Assembly (NCBI RefSeq): GCF_026723865.1
Contig: NZ_CP113529.1
Span: 3,162,001 to 3,226,000, forward strand
Length of the DNA: 64,000 nucleotides
Origin: Mycobacterium sp. Aquia_216
Lineage (GTDB): Bacteria > Actinomycetota > Actinomycetes > Mycobacteriales > Mycobacteriaceae
Direction: 5' to 3'
A program made the translations under genes and the position numbers. Positions 24,283-32,474 of this stretch are shown one piece after another; positions within the stretch are counted from its first letter, which is position 1; each line of letters begins with the position of its first letter. A model generated the notes under the pieces. The model did no database searches, was not told the DNA's origin, and saw only the letters and a program-made list of their open reading frames with translations.

Positions 24283-24755
24283 ATGAGCGGTATCGAGGGC
24301 AAAGTCGTGGCGATCACCGGGGCGAGCAGCGGCATTGGCGCGGCGACCGCGCGTCTGCTCGCCGAACGTGGCGCCCGGGTGGTCCTGGGGGCGCGACGCG
24401 TCGAACGCCTCGAGGACGTCGCGGGGCAGATTCACGAAGCCGGGGGACGGGCCGTCACCTGCCGTGCCGACGTCGCCCGTCGTTCGGACGTGCAGCGGCT
24501 CGTCGGCACCGCCGTCGATCAATTCGACCGCCTCGATGTGCTGGTAAGCAACGCCGGGATGAGCAAGATCGGGCCGATCTCGGACCTCGATGTCGACGGC
24601 TGGGCGGATGTGGTGTTGCGCGAACAGATCCGGAGCAACATGAACGACTTCGGTATTCCCCCGGGGCGATCGCGCGAGCGATCGCGTTCGCCGTCGAGCA
24701 GCCCGACGAGGTGGAGATCGGTGACGTCACCATCCGTCCCACGGTTCAGGGCTAG
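24283..24755 (+). pseudogene. Decayed short-chain dehydrogenase (internal deletion plus frameshift)
   Basis: Starts as a good SDR (MSGIEGKVVAITGASSGIG, then DVLVSNAGMSKIGPISD). At about 24610 it jumps from the NAG region directly to a C-terminal segment (EQIRSNMNDFGIPP), losing roughly 85-90 codons that would contain the catalytic Ser and the YxxxK motif. A one-base deletion in the C5G4 run at 24658-24666 then shifts frame; in the corrected frame the family tail (ARAIAFAVEQPDEVEIGDV) continues to TAG at 24753. It cannot make an active enzyme. Its end overlaps the convergent hydrolase gene. Confidence 0.82.
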
Positions 24756-25633
24756 CGGCCGCCTTGCGTGAGTCGATACACCGCCTCGGCGATCTCTTGC
24801 GGCTTGTCTTCTTGCAGAAAGTGCTTGGCGGGCAACTTGATTGGCTCTTGCACGCCGGCGGCGCGTTGCGCTTGGACGCCCCAACGCCGCCACGGCAGCA
24901 TGGTGTCGTTCGCCCCCCAAACAACTTGCACCGGGTAGCGCCCGTTACCGACAACGTCCAGGTAGAGGCGTTCCTTCGCGGCCGTCAGCTCGAAGCCGCG
25001 CATGATCTTCAGGAACGCCCGTCCGCCATCGTCGCCGAACAGCAGGGGAAGCCAGCAAGCGATTTCCGCGCTTGGAACATCGCGGCTCACGGCCACGAGT
25101 CGCATCAGCGACAGAAAGGCGCCCGGCACGTGCAAAGACGCCAGCCACGCTTCTCCGATGCCGCGGTGCGCGAATGGCGCCATGGGCCACGGTCGGCGGA
25201 ACGTTTCCACTTCGATGATGGTGTTCAGCAATGTCATCGTCAGCACCCGCTCAGGCGCGGCATTGGCCACCTCGAACCCAACGGGCCCGCCGATGTCGTG
25301 AAGCAAGAGGTGGAAGCGGTCGAGTTGCAACTCGTTGGTCGCCGACAGTAACCAGCGGCCCAGACCCGTCCAGGTGTAGTCGGCATCGGCAGGCCGTTCG
25401 GCAAGCCCAAGCCCGGGCAGGTCGATCGCGATCGCCCGTAACCCCGTCCCGGCCAGCGCCGGAACCACTTTGCGGTACAGGTAAGCCGAAGACGGGACGC
25501 CGTGCACGCACACGACCGCGGGTGCATCCCTCGGACCCTCGTCCAGGACGAACGACTTAATCCCCGCGGCGGTGAAGAAACGGCCCGAGGACCGATACCG
25601 TTCCAGCAGCCGATTCACCTCTGCGGTGGCCAT
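24752..25633 (-). CDS. Alpha/beta hydrolase (dehalogenase/epoxide-hydrolase-like)
   Basis: 293 residues. HGVPSSAYLYRKV oxyanion segment at 44-56, Asp nucleophile at 113 in LLHDIGGPVGF, and a C-terminal His (LPAKHFLQED). An Asp nucleophile indicates haloalkane-dehalogenase or epoxide-hydrolase chemistry, but the Trp that follows Asp in dehalogenases is Ile, so an epoxide or ester substrate is as likely. It starts with ATG at 25633, about 100 bases from the next leftward gene, and ends overlapping the SDR remnant. Confidence 0.82.
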   Translation of the reverse strand: MATAEVNRLLERYRSSGRFFTAAGIKSFVLDEGPRDAPAVVCVHGVPSSAYLYRKVVPALAGTGLRAIAIDLPGLGLAERPADADYTWTGLGRWLLSATNELQLDRFHLLLHDIGGPVGFEVANAAPERVLTMTLLNTIIEVETFRRPWPMAPFAHRGIGEAWLASLHVPGAFLSLMRLVAVSRDVPSAEIACWLPLLFGDDGGRAFLKIMRGFELTAAKERLYLDVVGNGRYPVQVVWGANDTMLPWRRWGVQAQRAAGVQEPIKLPAKHFLQEDKPQEIAEAVYRLTQGGR

Positions 25634-25732
25634 GTGGATTTAAAACCCCGCAGCGCGCGCAAAGCTTCCGCGTGCACCCCGGCCCGCTGCGGGTCCGCGT
25701 CAGCTGGTCGAGATGTCCGTGCTGCAGGACCG

Positions 25733-26278
25733 CTATCCCGAGGGGCGGATCTCGTCCGGCGGGCGGCAGAGCGGTGCGAGGGAGTGCAACACCAGGGCGG
25801 TGACGACGCCGTAGCCGAAATGCGGAATCAGGTCGCTGATCCAGTCGACGAGACTCCAGGTGAGCGGATTGGTCACCCCGAGAATGGTCATCGGTCCGTT
25901 GGTGCCGACCAGCGCGATGGCCGACGCGACCAGCGTGGCGACGAGTAATCCCGGGCGCCACCCGAAGGCATACGCCAACCCCAGGATGATGCCCATTCCG
26001 ATGCCTGCGGCATACCCGGTGAGTGCGCCGAGGCCGGAGAGTCGGTTCGCGAGTACGTCACCGCTGCCGGGGATCGTGAGGCCGAATAGCCTCGCCATCG
26101 CCTCGACGGTCCGTTCGGGCGTGCTGCTGGTCGGACGGCCCCGCACCGCGATGTCGAGGTAGGTGATGACATTCAGTGTGGTGGTGCCCGCGGCGCCCGC
26201 GGCTGCGCCGCTTAGCAGTCCGGGCCAGACCCGGTTGCCGTGCCGTCCCGACCAGGAGGCTGATTGCCTCGTTTCCAT
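25733..26278 (-). CDS. Membrane protein of unknown function
   Basis: 181 residues with a Gly/Ala-rich first helix (WPGLLSGAAAGAAGTTTLN), hydrophobic segments near 85-105, 108-130 and 150-172, and a short basic N-terminus. A soluble loop (RPTSSTPERTVEAMARLFGL) lies between the first and second segments. No transporter or enzyme motif is recognised. It is monocistronic by spacing, and divergent from the small secreted protein. Confidence 0.65.
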   Translation of the reverse strand: METRQSASWSGRHGNRVWPGLLSGAAAGAAGTTTLNVITYLDIAVRGRPTSSTPERTVEAMARLFGLTIPGSGDVLANRLSGLGALTGYAAGIGMGIILGLAYAFGWRPGLLVATLVASAIALVGTNGPMTILGVTNPLTWSLVDWISDLIPHFGYGVVTALVLHSLAPLCRPPDEIRPSG

Positions 26279-26496
26279 GGCGACGGCCTCCTCGGCTGCC
26301 CGGCAAGCGCGAACTTCTCCCGATCATCATAGGTGCGCACCGCAGCGTCATGGCTGGTCGCGGCTCTGTTCATTCAGCGCCAAGGCCGCTGGCCTGCGCG
26401 ACTTGCGGGTCCGCAACAGGCTGCGCTAGGGGGAGTGGCACACCACGTCGCGTCGCGTTGTGGCACGTTGCGCGCGAACAAATTACAGTGGATTGG

Positions 26497-26820
26497 GTGA
26501 ATAACCTTAAGGGCAAGACTGTCGCCGCGCTGTGCAGCGGTGCGGCGGGGCTTGCGCTGGCGCTGTGCGGTATCGGCGTAGCTGCCGCGGCGCCGAATAG
26601 CACAACGGCCCCGGAGTCGAGCGTGGTCCCGGCGCCTCCCTCACCAGCGGATACCACCGGCGGCGGCGCCCTCCCGGTCAAACCCGCGGGCGGCGGCCCC
26701 TCCTGCATCGCCGGCCTGAACTGCGGGCCGATAAATCCCGACAGGCCGCCTCCCCCAAAGCGTCCCCCGCGTCTTGTGCACGGTCCGGGAGATCCTGCTC
26801 CGTTGCCGCAGCATCCCTAG
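26497..26820 (+). CDS. Small secreted Pro-rich protein
   Basis: 107 residues, GTG start (another in-frame GTG lies nine bases upstream). The N-terminus is a Sec signal peptide: LKGKT, a hydrophobic run AALCSGAAGLALALCGIGVA, then an AAAAP cleavage region. The mature part is Pro/Gly-rich with one Cys pair (SCIAGLNCGPINPD) that could form a disulfide. This resembles the many small exported mycobacterial proteins of unknown role. About 220 bases upstream are non-coding. Confidence 0.7.
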   Translation: MNNLKGKTVAALCSGAAGLALALCGIGVAAAAPNSTTAPESSVVPAPPSPADTTGGGALPVKPAGGGPSCIAGLNCGPINPDRPPPPKRPPRLVHGPGDPAPLPQHP

Positions 26821-26880
26821 CGGGACGGGTCAGTTCCGGCCCACCAACCGAGTCGCGCGCGGCTTTCCTATCATTTGGTG

Positions 26881-28503
26881 ATGAGCGCCGGTGAGCTGGA
26901 CACCGTGGGCTCGCCGGCATTCACCGACGAGGACTCGGCCCGCTTTCGCGCGATCGGGTGGTGGTCGGATTCGACGCTGTCGGACGCGGTACGCCGCAAC
27001 GCCGAACAGTCACCGGCCCGGCGCGCTTATTGCGACGAACCCGGCATCTCCCTGACGTGGCATGAATTCGACGCTGCAGCAACAGGTTTAGCGGGCCAGC
27101 TGGCCGGTCTCGGTGTCGCGCGCGGTGATCGGATTGCGGTGTGGCACGGTGACTCCACCGCGATCCACGCGCTATTCGTCGCGATCGAACGCTGTGGCGC
27201 CGCCGTCGTCGGCATCGGCGCCCGCGCCGGCACCCGCGAGGCCGGCGCGCTGCTGCGCAACACGGAGCCGAAGATCTTGATCAGCGACCCGAAGCGCAGC
27301 GACGCCGCGACCCGGGCCGCAGCAGAATCATCGGTGTCCTTGCTGGTCCTGGGTCACGATGCGGGACTGCCGCGCCTGGACGCCGACGTACCCGCCAAGG
27401 CGGTGACGGTCGAATCTCAACTCGGCGCCGACGATGTCTTCCTGATCAACTCCACCTCGGGGACCACGGGCCTGCCCAAGTGCGTCGTGCACACGCAGAA
27501 CCGTTGGCACTACTTTCACCAGAAGGCCGTCGCCAACGGGCTGCTGGCATCGGACGACGTGTTCTTGCCCGTCATCCCGACGCCTTTCGGCTTCGGAATA
27601 TGGACCAGCCACACCACCCCGATCTACCTCGGCGCCAGTTCGGTGATCCTGGAGCGCTTCACCGCCACGGCGGCATGTGCGGCGATAGCGCGGCACCAGG
27701 TAACCGTATTGTGTTGTGTGAGCTCGCAATTGACGATGCTGATGGCCGACCGCGCGTCCCGCCAGTACGACCTGAGTTCGCTGCGGGTGGTCTTCACCGG
27801 CGGCGAAGCGATACCGTACCGGCCCGCCGCCGAATTCGAAGAGTTGACCGGCGCCAAGATCCTGCAATTCTATGGCTCGAATGAAACCGGCCTGCTCAGC
27901 GCGACGACCGTGGACGATTCGCTGGAGCGCCGACTGCGCACCGGCGGCCGGATCGTTCCCGAAATGGCAGTCCGGCTCTTCGACGGGGATCAAGACGTCA
28001 CCGCGACGGGGCGAGGCCAGCCGGCGTGCCGGGGCCCGGCGACCAGCCTCGGCTACCTCGGCGGCACCGACCACGACAAGCTGTTCACCCGCGATGGGTG
28101 GATGCTGATGGGCGATATCTGCGAACTCGACGCCGACGGCTACCTCACCGTCACCGGCCGCACGTCCGACTTCATCCTGCGCGGCGGCAAGAACATCAGC
28201 GCATCGCAGGTCGAGGACGCCGTCATGACCCACCCCGCGATTGCGCTGGCGGCGGCCGTGGCCATGCCGGATCCGGTTTTCGGGGAAAGGGTCTGTCTGT
28301 ACGCCGAACTCGCCGACTCCGCGACCGTCGACCTACCCGAACTCGTCAACTACCTTCTGGCCCTTGGGGTTTCGAAGGAATTGCTGCCCGAGCGCCTGAT
28401 CGTCGTCGAAGAAATACCCCGGTCATCCGGCGGAAAGGTCGCCAAAGGAGATCTCCGCCAAGACATTCGAGCAAGGATGGAGGCTGACGATGAACATGCC
28501 TGA
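26881..28503 (+). CDS. Acyl-CoA/AMP ligase
   Basis: 540 residues of the adenylate-forming family: STSGTTGLPKCVVHTQ ATP loop near 197-212, LQFYGSNETGLLS, WMLMGDICELDADGYL with the conserved Asp, GRTSDFILRGGKNIS hinge and the C-terminal Lys in SSGGKVAKGDL. It resembles benzoate, cyclohexanecarboxylate and medium-chain acid ligases more than long-chain FadDs. The ATG at 26881 is chosen over TTG/GTG codons six and three bases upstream. It overlaps the class II aldolase gene by 14 bases and is probably cotranscribed with it. Confidence 0.86.
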   Translation: MSAGELDTVGSPAFTDEDSARFRAIGWWSDSTLSDAVRRNAEQSPARRAYCDEPGISLTWHEFDAAATGLAGQLAGLGVARGDRIAVWHGDSTAIHALFVAIERCGAAVVGIGARAGTREAGALLRNTEPKILISDPKRSDAATRAAAESSVSLLVLGHDAGLPRLDADVPAKAVTVESQLGADDVFLINSTSGTTGLPKCVVHTQNRWHYFHQKAVANGLLASDDVFLPVIPTPFGFGIWTSHTTPIYLGASSVILERFTATAACAAIARHQVTVLCCVSSQLTMLMADRASRQYDLSSLRVVFTGGEAIPYRPAAEFEELTGAKILQFYGSNETGLLSATTVDDSLERRLRTGGRIVPEMAVRLFDGDQDVTATGRGQPACRGPATSLGYLGGTDHDKLFTRDGWMLMGDICELDADGYLTVTGRTSDFILRGGKNISASQVEDAVMTHPAIALAAAVAMPDPVFGERVCLYAELADSATVDLPELVNYLLALGVSKELLPERLIVVEEIPRSSGGKVAKGDLRQDIRARMEADDEHA

Positions 28504-29263
28504 TCCACGACCAGGTGGCCTCAAGGTGTGGACGCCGTCGGTGGTGCCCCCGATCGGTGTCGACCTGTCCAACGAGCAGGCGCTCGCTGTCGCCTTTCGT
28601 CACCTGGCCGGCACCGGCTTCTCCGAGAACATGGCCGGACACATCACCTGGCAGCTCGACGGACAAACCGACATGTTGGTCAATCCGTGGGGCCTGTGGT
28701 GGGAGGAACTCACCGCGTCCGATATCTGCTGGGTGGACAGCGACGCCCGGGTAGTCCGCGGTCGTTGGGATGTCACCCCGGCGATCCACATTCACACCGA
28801 ACTGCACCGGGTCCGCGAGGACGCTCGGGTGGTGATTCACAATCACCCGTATTACGTCTGTGTGCTCGCCGCGCTGGGCAGGCTGCCCGAGCTGGTGCAT
28901 CAGACCGGGTCGCTGTTTCTGGACGACCTGTGCCTCGTCGACGCCTACGACGGCGAGATCGACAGCCCGGGCCGCGCGGCCGATCTCGTGGCGCGCATCG
29001 GAGCCGCCAACCTGACGATCCTGGCCAACCACGGCGTCATCGCGACGGGTCGCAACCTGGCCGAGGCGGTGTACCGGGCGGCGTCGATCGAGCGGGTATG
29101 CAAGCTGGCCTACGACGTCATGCTCACGGGCAAGGAGCCGGTCGCGATGAACTGGTCGGACATGGTGGGCATGCAGCGATCACTGATCGAGCGGGCCGCT
29201 GACGTGTACTGGGCCGGGGCGGCGCGGATGACCATCAAGGCGGATCCCGATGTGCTCACGTGA
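28490..29263 (+). CDS. Class II aldolase/adducin-family protein
   Basis: 257 residues. The zinc site of class II aldolases is intact: His117 and His119 (IHNHPYY) and His181 (ANHGVI); further His residues lie at 100-106 (HIHTELH). Members cleave or epimerise phosphorylated sugars, but many mycobacterial copies lack a sugar context and may act on hydroxy-acyl or aromatic substrates. Between an acyl-CoA ligase and an amidohydrolase, a catabolic C-C lyase or decarboxylase role is plausible. Confidence 0.85.
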   Translation: MNMPDPRPGGLKVWTPSVVPPIGVDLSNEQALAVAFRHLAGTGFSENMAGHITWQLDGQTDMLVNPWGLWWEELTASDICWVDSDARVVRGRWDVTPAIHIHTELHRVREDARVVIHNHPYYVCVLAALGRLPELVHQTGSLFLDDLCLVDAYDGEIDSPGRAADLVARIGAANLTILANHGVIATGRNLAEAVYRAASIERVCKLAYDVMLTGKEPVAMNWSDMVGMQRSLIERAADVYWAGAARMTIKADPDVLT

Positions 29264-29349
29264 GCCCGTCGTGGGGCGTGCGCCAGGGCGGCGCCGCCGC
29301 GCACTCTTAGCCATCACCGCACACTCGACGCGCAAGGGGATCGCCGACC

Positions 29350-30618
29350 ATGAAAGCGATTGACGAGCTGGCCTCGAACCTGAACTTCACCACGGCGAAA
29401 ACCGGCGCGGACCGCACCGTCACTTTCCTGCCGGAGCCGCCCCGGGCACCGCGCCGTTACACGGTGATCTCGGTCGACGATCACATCGTGGAACCCCCGG
29501 ACACGTTCACCGGCCGCCTGCCACGAAAGTTCGCCGACCGGGCGCCGAGGGTCGTCGACACCGACAGCGGCGGGCAGACGTGGGTTTACGACAATCAGGA
29601 ACTGCCCAATGTCGGATTCAACGCCGTGGTCGGGCGACCGGTGGCGGAGTACGGCTTCGAACCCGTCCGATTCGACGAAATGCGCAGGGGCGCATGGGAT
29701 ATTCATGAACGCGTCAAAGACATGGACCTCAACGGCATCTACGCATCGCTGAACTTTCCCTCGTTCCTGCCGGGATTCGCCGGCCAGCGGTTGCAGCAGG
29801 TGACCACGGATCGCGAGTTGGCACTGGCCTCGGTCCGCGCGTGGAACGATTGGCACCTCGAGGTGTGGGCCGGGTCGTATCCCGAACGGATCATTCCCTG
29901 CCAGTTGCCCTGGCTGCTGGATCCCGAACTGGGCGCCGCGATGATCTACGAGAACGCCGAGCGCGGCTTTCACGCCGTGACGTTCAGCGAGAACCCCGCC
30001 ATGCTCGGACTGCCGAGTATCCATTCGGGTCACTGGGATCCGATCATGGCCGCATGCGCCGAAACCGCAACGGTGGTGAATCTGCACATCGGATCGTCGG
30101 GTTCCTCGCCGTCGACGACCGAGGACGCACCGCCGGACGTCCAGGGTGTGCTGTTCTTCGCCTACGCGATCTCGGCGGCGGTCGACTGGCTGTACTCCGG
30201 ATTGCCCAGTAGATTCCCGGATCTCAAGATCTGTCTGTCCGAAGGCGGAATCGGCTGGGTGGCAGGCTTACTCGATCGGCTCGATCACATGCTCAGCTAT
30301 CACGCGATGTACGGTACCTGGCAAGCCCTGGGGGAGAAGCTCACTCCCGCAGAGGTTTTCACCCGCAACTTCTGGTTCTGCGCGGTGGAGGACAAGTCGT
30401 CGTTCGTGCAGCGCGATCGAATCGGCATGGACAACATCATGCTCGAAGCCGATTATCCGCACTGCGACTCGACCTGGCCGCACACCCAAGAAACGATCCA
30501 CGAAGAGATCGGTGACCTACCAGCGGCTGCGATCCGCAAGTTCACCTGGGAGAACGCTTCACGCTTGTACCAGCATCCGGTGCCTGCGGCGGTACAGCAG
30601 AACCCCGAGGCGTTCTGA
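29350..30618 (+). CDS. Amidohydrolase-2-family metal-dependent hydrolase/decarboxylase
   Basis: 422 residues of a TIM-barrel amidohydrolase: VDDHIVEPPD near 42-51 (first-strand metal site), VNLHIGSSGSS for the strand-5 or -6 His, SEGGIGWVAGLLDR, and the C-terminal Asp in LEADYPHCDSTWP. Family members include ACMSD-type decarboxylases and steroid- or aromatic-acid hydrolases. It begins about 86 bases after the aldolase gene and is probably in the same operon. A broken paralogue lies at 51254-51604. Confidence 0.85.
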   Translation: MKAIDELASNLNFTTAKTGADRTVTFLPEPPRAPRRYTVISVDDHIVEPPDTFTGRLPRKFADRAPRVVDTDSGGQTWVYDNQELPNVGFNAVVGRPVAEYGFEPVRFDEMRRGAWDIHERVKDMDLNGIYASLNFPSFLPGFAGQRLQQVTTDRELALASVRAWNDWHLEVWAGSYPERIIPCQLPWLLDPELGAAMIYENAERGFHAVTFSENPAMLGLPSIHSGHWDPIMAACAETATVVNLHIGSSGSSPSTTEDAPPDVQGVLFFAYAISAAVDWLYSGLPSRFPDLKICLSEGGIGWVAGLLDRLDHMLSYHAMYGTWQALGEKLTPAEVFTRNFWFCAVEDKSSFVQRDRIGMDNIMLEADYPHCDSTWPHTQETIHEEIGDLPAAAIRKFTWENASRLYQHPVPAAVQQNPEAF

Positions 30619-30635
30619 AGGCCTTCCGGGAGAGG

Positions 30636-31007
30636 TCACTTGCCGGACTTCGGGCAGTGGCAGTCATCGGAGTCGGCCATCGCCTCGGTCCGCGCCGCGT
30701 TGCGGTACGACGGAGGCCGCTCGCTCCAGGTGGTGAGGGAGACGCCGGGCTGACCATGGCTGTCGCGGATCTCAACGGCCTTGGTGGTCTTCGATGCCAC
30801 CGGTGTCGTGGTAGTTGGCGACTTCGAACTGGCCTCGAGGCATGACGGCGTCACGACCCAGTCCATGAACTGCCACACCGCGGCAACCAGCGTGATCAGC
30901 AGCAAAACCGTCGCGACCGCGTGAGCCACCAGGTAGTAGCAGTATCCGGTTGAGGTTGGTGGTGCGCCGTCGCCGGCAGCAACCATTTTGAACGTCACCT
31001 GTCGCAT
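30636..31007 (-). CDS. Single-pass membrane protein with terminal Cys-His-Cys
   Basis: 123 residues. One strong membrane helix (VATVLLLITLVAAVWQFMDW near 31-50), an N-terminal cytoplasmic stretch with GYCYYLVAH, then a Thr/Ser-rich external part and a charged tail ending DCHCPKSGK. The terminal Cys-His-Cys could bind metal or form a disulfide. No family recognised. The ATG at 31007 follows a GGGG-containing ribosome binding site. Opposite strand to, and convergent with, the amidohydrolase. Confidence 0.6.
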   Translation of the reverse strand: MRQVTFKMVAAGDGAPPTSTGYCYYLVAHAVATVLLLITLVAAVWQFMDWVVTPSCLEASSKSPTTTTPVASKTTKAVEIRDSHGQPGVSLTTWSERPPSYRNAARTEAMADSDDCHCPKSGK

Positions 31008-31230
31008 CGAGAGGCCCCTTTCTTGAACCTAGCGGTGTCACCCGCCACAACCGTTGCTCGATAGTTCTTCGGAGCACAGAGTCGCTCGGATGGGCAAAAC
31101 GTCGTTTCGCGCCAGTAACACCGACCTGACCAGCATGTTCGCCTTACCGGGTTCTCCAGGGGGTGGCCACGAGGGCATCGGATGCGCTTCGCTATCCGTG
31201 TGGAGGTGCCGCATGAACGGAGGAGGGGCG

Positions 31231-32046
31231 ATGACGGCGAAGGTCGATTTCAGTTCGGTCCGCTGGGGTTCGGTGGAATGGACGAACCTCGTGACGTTGT
31301 ACCTACGTGCCCACGAAAGTCGTTCCCGTCATCCGATTCTGGGGGACCATGCCGCCGCGCAGGCCGTCGACCGGATCGACTACGACTTCAAACGAATCCA
31401 GCGGAACTCGTTGCCGGCGTCGAACCAGTACCTCGTCGCGCTGCGCGCGAAACTGCTCGACGACTGGTGCGCCGATTTCCTTGCCCGCCATCCCGACGCG
31501 GTGGTGTTGCACCTGGGCTGTGGCCTCGACGGCCGGGTCTTTCGCCTCGATGTACCGCCAGCGGTGCGGTGGTTCGACCTCGATCAACCCAGCGTCATCG
31601 ACCTGCGTCGTCAGCTGTATGACGAAACCGAGCGCTATCGGATGATTGGCTCCTCGGTGACCGACCCGCAGTGGGTCGATCGGATTCCCACCGGCCACCC
31701 GACACTTGTCGTCGCCGAAGGACTACTGATGTATGTGGTGGAGAGTGAAGTCCGCCAGCTGGTGGCACGTCTGATCGACCGATTCGATTGCGGCGAAATG
31801 CAATTCGACACGCTTTCGGCGCTGGCGCCGCGCATGTCGAAACTGTTCACCAGGGGCATCATCAAGTGGGGCATCGGCAACGCGCGCGAGATAGAAGCAT
31901 GGAATCCGAAGCTGCGACTGGTCGAGCAGACGCCGGCACTCGCCGGCTACGAGAAAATCGACAGCACCGTCGTGCGGTGGATTTACCGGATCTTCAGCGC
32001 CTCGCCGTTCGGCCGGTACGACATGGTCAATCGCTTCGAGTATTGA
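31231..32046 (+). CDS. SAM-dependent methyltransferase, Tcmp/LCM family
   Basis: 271 residues. ATG at 31231 is preceded by GGAGGAGGGG. The first half has VVLHLGCGLDGRVFRLD, the SAM-binding loop of leucine-carboxyl / polyketide-tailoring methyltransferases, then WFDLDQPSVIDLRR and VVAEGLLMYVVE. These enzymes methylate carboxylates or hydroxyls of small metabolites; mycobacteria have a large family. The open frame extends upstream to 31054 without a ribosome binding site. Monocistronic by spacing. Confidence 0.85.
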   Translation: MTAKVDFSSVRWGSVEWTNLVTLYLRAHESRSRHPILGDHAAAQAVDRIDYDFKRIQRNSLPASNQYLVALRAKLLDDWCADFLARHPDAVVLHLGCGLDGRVFRLDVPPAVRWFDLDQPSVIDLRRQLYDETERYRMIGSSVTDPQWVDRIPTGHPTLVVAEGLLMYVVESEVRQLVARLIDRFDCGEMQFDTLSALAPRMSKLFTRGIIKWGIGNAREIEAWNPKLRLVEQTPALAGYEKIDSTVVRWIYRIFSASPFGRYDMVNRFEY

Positions 32047-32164
32047 GCCGGAAACTCACGGCGGCCCCGCTCTCGTCACCCCGCACGGCGCCGTGAATGT
32101 TATCAGCGCGCAAATAATTCGCTTTTGCTCTGTGTGATCGTGCGCGACTCAGCTAGCGTTGAAT

Positions 32165-32183
32165 TACCAGCAGCACGCTGGTA
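32165..32183 (+). promoter_or_regulatory. Inverted repeat TACCAGC-AGCAC-GCTGGTA
   Basis: Seven-base perfect arms around five bases, about 40 bases upstream of the start of the small secreted protein gene. It could be an operator or a 5' UTR hairpin controlling that gene. The rest of the 176-base gap (32047-32222) shows nothing else. Confidence 0.45.
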
Positions 32184-32222
32184 TGTCGGCCTCAAAAGGC
32201 GGATGTGAACTGGAGGTGCCCG

Positions 32223-32447
32223 ATGAGGAAGATCATTGCCGCTGGCGTCCTAGCATTTGCTGGGCTAATGATCACCGGAGTGGGAGTCGGTAACGCTGAC
32301 GAGATTCTGGTCGAGGGCAACTACGCGACTCAGGCGGGTTGTCTGGCAGACGGTCCGCACGTCGAGGTCGACCACCCGGGGACCTGGACGCATTTCTCAT
32401 GCGTCCAGCATTCGGATGGGCTTTGGTACCTGTACCTGAGCAACTGA
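32223..32447 (+). CDS. Small secreted protein, 74 residues
   Basis: ATG at 32223 with GGAGG six bases upstream. Sec signal peptide: MRKIIAAGVLAFAGLMI, cleavage probably near GVGNADE. The mature protein is about 50 residues with two cysteines (AGCLADG and FSCVQHS) that likely form one disulfide, and a Tyr/Trp-rich end (GLWYLYLSN). It resembles small exported mycobacterial proteins of unknown function. Confidence 0.75.
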   Translation: MRKIIAAGVLAFAGLMITGVGVGNADEILVEGNYATQAGCLADGPHVEVDHPGTWTHFSCVQHSDGLWYLYLSN

Positions 32448-32474
32448 GCTGTTCGCCCGGCGGCCGGTAACCGG

